A DNA stretch of 8,332 bases from Aeriscardovia sp040773385 (GTDB lineage Bacteria; Actinomycetota; Actinomycetes; Actinomycetales; Bifidobacteriaceae), in contig JAXGWH010000050.1 of the NCBI GenBank assembly GCA_040773385.1, positions 1 through 8,332 on the forward strand. The letters are read 5' to 3'. A program made the position numbers and the translations under genes. This document shows, piece by piece, positions 5,850 to 8,332 of this stretch (positions are counted from its first letter, which is position 1; each line of letters starts with the position of its first letter). A model generated the notes under the pieces. That model had not been told where the DNA came from and did not search any database. It worked only from the letters and a program-made list of their open reading frames with translations.

Positions 5850-6266
5850 TCACCGGTCGTAGCGGACGCGGAAACCGCGGCCACGCAGACTGTTGTCGAC
5901 GGGAAGATCGGCCTGGTCCACACCGACCACATGCGAATAGGGCGCACCCTCGCGCATGAGGACGGTCATCCGGTCCACGGATGTGCGGTCGCCCTGGAAT
6001 TCCATGTCGACCGAGCCGTCAAGACGGTTCCTCACCCACCCGTCGAGACCGAGCGCTTCGGCGCGTGTGACGGCATACCAGCGCATACCCACGCCCTGCA
6101 CGCGGCCGGTCAGGCGCAGTCGCCGGCGAACAGGCCGAGCCGCACGCGATGTTTCAGATGCTTCAGATGTTTCACGTGAAACAGTGCAGGAGGGACCCTG
6201 GGCCGAATGACAAGATGTTTCACGTGAAACAATTCGAGGAAAAGTATGGGCGGATTGACGTGTCAT
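5850..6266 (-). CDS. acyP: Acylphosphatase with a parS-encoded N-terminal extension
   Basis: Hydrolyses acyl phosphates such as acetyl phosphate or carbamoyl phosphate in the cytosol. Residues about 46-138 form the complete small alpha/beta domain: LTGRVQGVGMRW with the phosphate-binding loop and catalytic R62, then GLDGWVRNRLDGSVDMEFQG with catalytic N80. The 18-residue spacing is the same as Arg23/Asn41 of the classical enzyme. The usual Phe of GVGFR is Met. Family members are normally about 90 residues; this one has about 45 extra, Ser/Thr/Arg-rich and likely disordered, containing VSRET twice and SETSEASETS. Both VSRET segments are the translation of perfect parS sites. The start at 6266 is chosen because GAGGAG stands 8 nt upstream and no ATG, GTG or TTG occurs in frame before the core. 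It begins 25 nt after the gluQ stop, so it is likely the last gene of an lplA-gluQ-acyP unit. Confidence 0.88.
   Translation of the reverse strand: MTRQSAHTFPRIVSRETSCHSAQGPSCTVSRETSEASETSRAARPVRRRLRLTGRVQGVGMRWYAVTRAEALGLDGWVRNRLDGSVDMEFQGDRTSVDRMTVLMREGAPYSHVVGVDQADLPVDNSLRGRGFRVRYDR
6148..6174 (+). repeat. 9-bp tandem repeat of parS half-sites
   Basis: GATGTTTCA (6148-6156), GATGCTTCA (6157-6165) and GATGTTTCA (6166-6174) are direct repeats, the last being the left arm of parS site 1. On the minus strand they encode the SETSEASET part of the acylphosphatase extension. They look like slippage copies of a parS half-site. Lacking the CGTGAAACA arm, the outer two units should not be full ParB sites. 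Confidence 0.8.
6168..6183. other. parS: parS site 1 (ParB centromere)
   Basis: A perfect 16-bp palindrome TGTTTCACGTGAAACA, identical to the widely conserved parS sequence bound by chromosomal ParB/Spo0J. ParB loads here as a CTP-dependent clamp and spreads, and the complex recruits SMC and ParA for chromosome segregation. It is inside the acylphosphatase frame, encoding VSRET (residues 29-33). In known genomes such sites cluster on the origin side of the chromosome. Confidence 0.93.
6216..6231. other. parS: parS site 2 (ParB centromere)
   Basis: A second perfect copy of the 16-bp parS palindrome, 48 bp from site 1 start to start (32 bp between edges). Both copies share two extra 5' bases (GA). 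It encodes VSRET at residues 13-17 of the acylphosphatase frame, the same codon phase as site 1 because 48 is a multiple of three. Confidence 0.93.
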
Positions 6267-6274
6267 CGCACAGC

Positions 6275-6280
6275 CTCCTC
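6275..6280 (-). promoter_or_regulatory. Shine-Dalgarno of the acylphosphatase gene
   Basis: GAGGAG on the minus strand, 8 nt before the ATG at 6266. It is the best ribosome site in the minus-strand run and argues that translation really begins upstream of both parS sites. Confidence 0.7.
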
Positions 6281-6291
6281 GGTTTCCCGCA

Positions 6292-7602
6292 TCATCGCAG
6301 GGCCTCCTCGATCACCTGCGGGTCGACCATATGATCGTGCGGTTCGCCGCCCGTCCCGCACAGCCGGGCGAGGAGGCTGTCCCACGTGAGGCTGTGCAGC
6401 AGATCGGCGGCGGAGATCGGCTCGAAATCAGTGATATGACCGGAGAAGGCAGAAGAGCCCCGGGTGCCGGACGAGCCGTTGTTCTCGCCGTCGCGCAGAC
6501 CGTCCCGCCCGGGCCGGAGTCCGAGAACGGCGGCGAGATAGCCGATCACCGCGTCCGCAGGAACGCAGCGCTCCCGCAACGTGGCCACCTCAAGCGCCCC
6601 GTCCCGCTTGGCCAGGCGTTTTCCGTCCGTGCCGAGGATGAGCGGGGTGTGCAGATACATCGGTGACTGCGGGGTCGGCGTGCCAGATGACGGCACAGAA
6701 GACAGGCCGGCTGAGGATGGATTGGCGACTGGACCCTGATATTGCTGGGCATACTCATCGCCCTCGCCGGCGGCGAGCAGACAGCGGCGGATCCACATCT
6801 GCGCGGCCGTCGAACGCAGCAGGTCGCGCCCGCGCACGATCTGCGTCACCCCCTGGAGCAGGTCGTCGATCACCACCACGAGCTGGTAGGCGAACAGACG
6901 GTCGGAGCGGCGCACCACCACGTCGCCGATGTCGCGTGGAAGATCCCATGACTGCGGCCCGTAGAGCGCGTCGACAAAACTCTGCACGCACTGCGGCGCA
7001 CCAGGGCGCGGCATCGCCAGACGCAGGCTGTGACGACGTGCGAGCAGGCCCGCGTCCGACGATCTCCCCCCACAGGCGCCATCCTCCAGGGCGTCGCTCT
7101 CCGCGGAATCCACGCCTTCCAGACCAGAAACAGCAGAACGATCATCAAACAGTGCAGAACCGGTCATCGCCGGATCGGAGGCGAAATGACGGCAGGTGCC
7201 CGGGTAGATGACGAACCCGTCGGACCCCTGCGGGGCGGACGCCTCGCGCAGGTCCTTGCGCGAGCAGAAGCAGGGAAACACCGCCCGCTCGTCGGACGGC
7301 TCGCCATCAGGGCCGAGCAGCCGCAGAACCGCGATTTTGTGCAACTCCTGCTCATAGAGGTCGAGGCGCCTGGACTGCCAGACCGGCTCGCCGTCCCAGT
7401 CGAGGCCGAGCCAGTGCAGGTCGTCCATGATCCACTTGTCGGCGTCGGGCACCGCGCGGGGCAGGTCGATGTCCTCGATGCGCAGCAGCACGCGCCCGCC
7501 GAGGACCCGGGCGGCGAGCCATGCCACGAGCATGGAGGCGATGTTGCCCAGATGCAGACGTCCGGTGGGGCTCGGGGCGAAGCGCCCCACGATCCCGCTC
7601 AT
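6292..7602 (-). CDS. gluQ: Glutamyl-Q tRNA(Asp) synthetase
   Basis: A truncated glutamyl-tRNA synthetase paralogue that activates glutamate and attaches it to the queuosine base at position 34 of tRNA(Asp), and not to a tRNA 3' end. It has GRFAPSPTGRLHLGN (6-20, the HIGH-class motif), RIEDIDLPRA (41-50), a zinc knuckle with C111, C113, Y133 and C137, and a KMSKS-class motif KRLAK (328-332). The anticodon-binding domain of full GluRS is absent, as in YadB. At 436 aa it is longer than the roughly 300-aa E. coli protein because of hydrophilic insertions at about 143-188, 289-314 and 366-388. The frame is open to a GTG at 7620, but ATG 7602 is chosen: it overlaps the lplA stop as ATGA and has GGGG 8 nt upstream. 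If the assignment is right, the organism should contain queuosine-modified tRNA. A discriminating GluRS is less likely given the short C-terminus. Confidence 0.9.
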   Translation of the reverse strand: MSGIVGRFAPSPTGRLHLGNIASMLVAWLAARVLGGRVLLRIEDIDLPRAVPDADKWIMDDLHWLGLDWDGEPVWQSRRLDLYEQELHKIAVLRLLGPDGEPSDERAVFPCFCSRKDLREASAPQGSDGFVIYPGTCRHFASDPAMTGSALFDDRSAVSGLEGVDSAESDALEDGACGGRSSDAGLLARRHSLRLAMPRPGAPQCVQSFVDALYGPQSWDLPRDIGDVVVRRSDRLFAYQLVVVIDDLLQGVTQIVRGRDLLRSTAAQMWIRRCLLAAGEGDEYAQQYQGPVANPSSAGLSSVPSSGTPTPQSPMYLHTPLILGTDGKRLAKRDGALEVATLRERCVPADAVIGYLAAVLGLRPGRDGLRDGENNGSSGTRGSSAFSGHITDFEPISAADLLHSLTWDSLLARLCGTGGEPHDHMVDPQVIEEALR

Positions 7603-8332
7603 TCGATGATCCCCGTCCACGCCGGATCCTCGTATTTGCTTTTCGCGAGCGCACGGGCCTCGTCGATCACATCATCGGGAATGTATCCGGGCACGATTCC
7701 CGGCACATTCTCCACGAGCCAGGCGGCCATCGCCCGGATGATCTCCTCGCGTGTCAGGCCGGACTGCGAGCGCAGCGGGTCGACGCGCTTGGCGGCGGAT
7801 TTGACGGCGTGCGCGGCCAGTTTTGTCTTGTTCGGGGTGAGGATGCGGTTCATTTTGGCCGCGTCGATGTCATAGGCCATGGTCGTATGATGCAGCAGGG
7901 CGCCGGGAGCGGTACGGCTGTCCGCGGGCGCGGGATAGCGCCGTTCGGCGGCGCCGCCGATCTTGCCGGCCGGCGAGGAGATGTCGTTGAGGGGCGCGTG
8001 GCGGGCGTCGATGCCCAGCGAGCGCAGCGCGTCGATAGCCCAGCTCTCGCAGGCCACATACGTGTTCTCCACGTCGAGCCCGGCGGCGAAGGAGAGCGGG
8101 ACGGTGAGCGAGTAGGTGATGGTGTTGCCCGGCTCGACGAACATGGCCCCTCCCCCGGTCTCGCGGCGCACCACATCCACGTGGGCGAGCCGGCCGAGGT
8201 CGACCTCGTGGGAGAGCGACTGGAAGCGGCCGAGGATGACGGCCGGCCCGGCCCATTGCCAGAAGCGCAGCAGCGGGGGCAGTTCCCCTGCGGCGGTGCG
8301 GCGGGAGATCACCTCATCGAGCGCCATCTGCA
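7599..8332 (-). CDS. lplA: Lipoate-protein ligase A family protein (5' end outside window)
   Basis: A biotin/lipoate A/B ligase-fold protein that joins lipoate (or octanoate) to a lysine of lipoyl domains such as those of 2-oxoacid dehydrogenases or glycine-cleavage H protein. Numbering from the visible MALDE, it has RRETGGGAMF (54-63), the lipoate/adenylate-binding glycine loop; NDISSPAGKIGGAAE (114-128) with the conserved lysine K122; and LLHHTTMAYDID (144-155), followed by the usual RVDPL element. MALDE matches the family's NMALDE motif, which normally lies a dozen or more residues after the true start, and the frame stays open to the window edge, so the N-terminus is missing. The C-terminal accessory region is present but short. 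It overlaps gluQ by ATGA. It could also be an octanoyltransferase of the LipM/LipL kind; the sequence alone does not decide. Confidence 0.87.
   Translation of the reverse strand, partial: QMALDEVISRRTAAGELPPLLRFWQWAGPAVILGRFQSLSHEVDLGRLAHVDVVRRETGGGAMFVEPGNTITYSLTVPLSFAAGLDVENTYVACESWAIDALRSLGIDARHAPLNDISSPAGKIGGAAERRYPAPADSRTAPGALLHHTTMAYDIDAAKMNRILTPNKTKLAAHAVKSAAKRVDPLRSQSGLTREEIIRAMAAWLVENVPGIVPGYIPDDVIDEARALAKSKYEDPAWTGIIE

Noticed and set aside
7603..7620. GTG start at 7620 for gluQ
   Set aside because: It would add MDGDHR upstream of the normal N-terminus; the ATGA overlap at 7602 is the better start.
1..8332. CRISPR arrays, insertion sequences, tRNA or rRNA genes, toxin-antitoxin or phage-defence genes
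   Set aside because: No regularly spaced repeats, transposase motifs, cloverleaf-like sequences or defence domains were seen in any frame.

Overview
This is high-GC DNA with tightly packed genes, short or overlapping junctions (two ATGA stop/start overlaps) and long antisense shadow frames. That, together with gene content and two copies of the universal chromosomal parS palindrome, suggests a chromosome of a high-GC actinobacterium. A member of the Bifidobacteriaceae would fit (host-glycan GH20 plus ROK regulator; GluQ, lipoate ligase and YggS genes nearby), but the family is inference and nothing here proves it.

Layout. Positions 1-374 are a gene-free regulatory region. A leftward gene appears to begin at 30 and run off the window, driven by a near-consensus sigma-70-type promoter on the minus strand (115-143). 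Two inverted repeats sharing CGGTC/GACCG arms lie here, one over the -35 box of that promoter and one just upstream of the rightward operon. Positions 375-4006 are a two-gene plus-strand operon: a GH20-type hexosaminidase without a visible signal peptide, and a ROK-family repressor coupled to it by ATGA. The simplest reading is a locally controlled amino-sugar glycan module in which the ROK protein senses a sugar product and binds the repeats.

Positions 4017-8332 are all minus strand and read right to left. A lipoate-protein ligase (cut by the window edge), a glutamyl-Q tRNA(Asp) synthetase (gluQ) and an acylphosphatase form a compact run (ATGA overlap, then 25 nt). After a 179-bp gap come a YggS/PLPBP-type pyridoxal-phosphate protein and, 37 nt later, a fumarylacetoacetate-hydrolase-family protein that meets the ROK gene tail to tail. 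These are mainly housekeeping or small-metabolism genes with no obvious single pathway.

The most notable observation is a pair of perfect 16-bp parS palindromes 48 bp apart (6168-6183 and 6216-6231), with a 9-bp tandem array of parS half-sites beside one. Both lie inside the acylphosphatase reading frame, in the same codon phase, where they encode an unusual N-terminal extension (VSRET twice). The gene has a strong Shine-Dalgarno only before its far-upstream ATG and no ATG, GTG or TTG start codon between parS and the enzyme core. The chromosome-segregation centromere therefore appears to be written into a coding sequence, in what would be the ParB-loading region of the chromosome.
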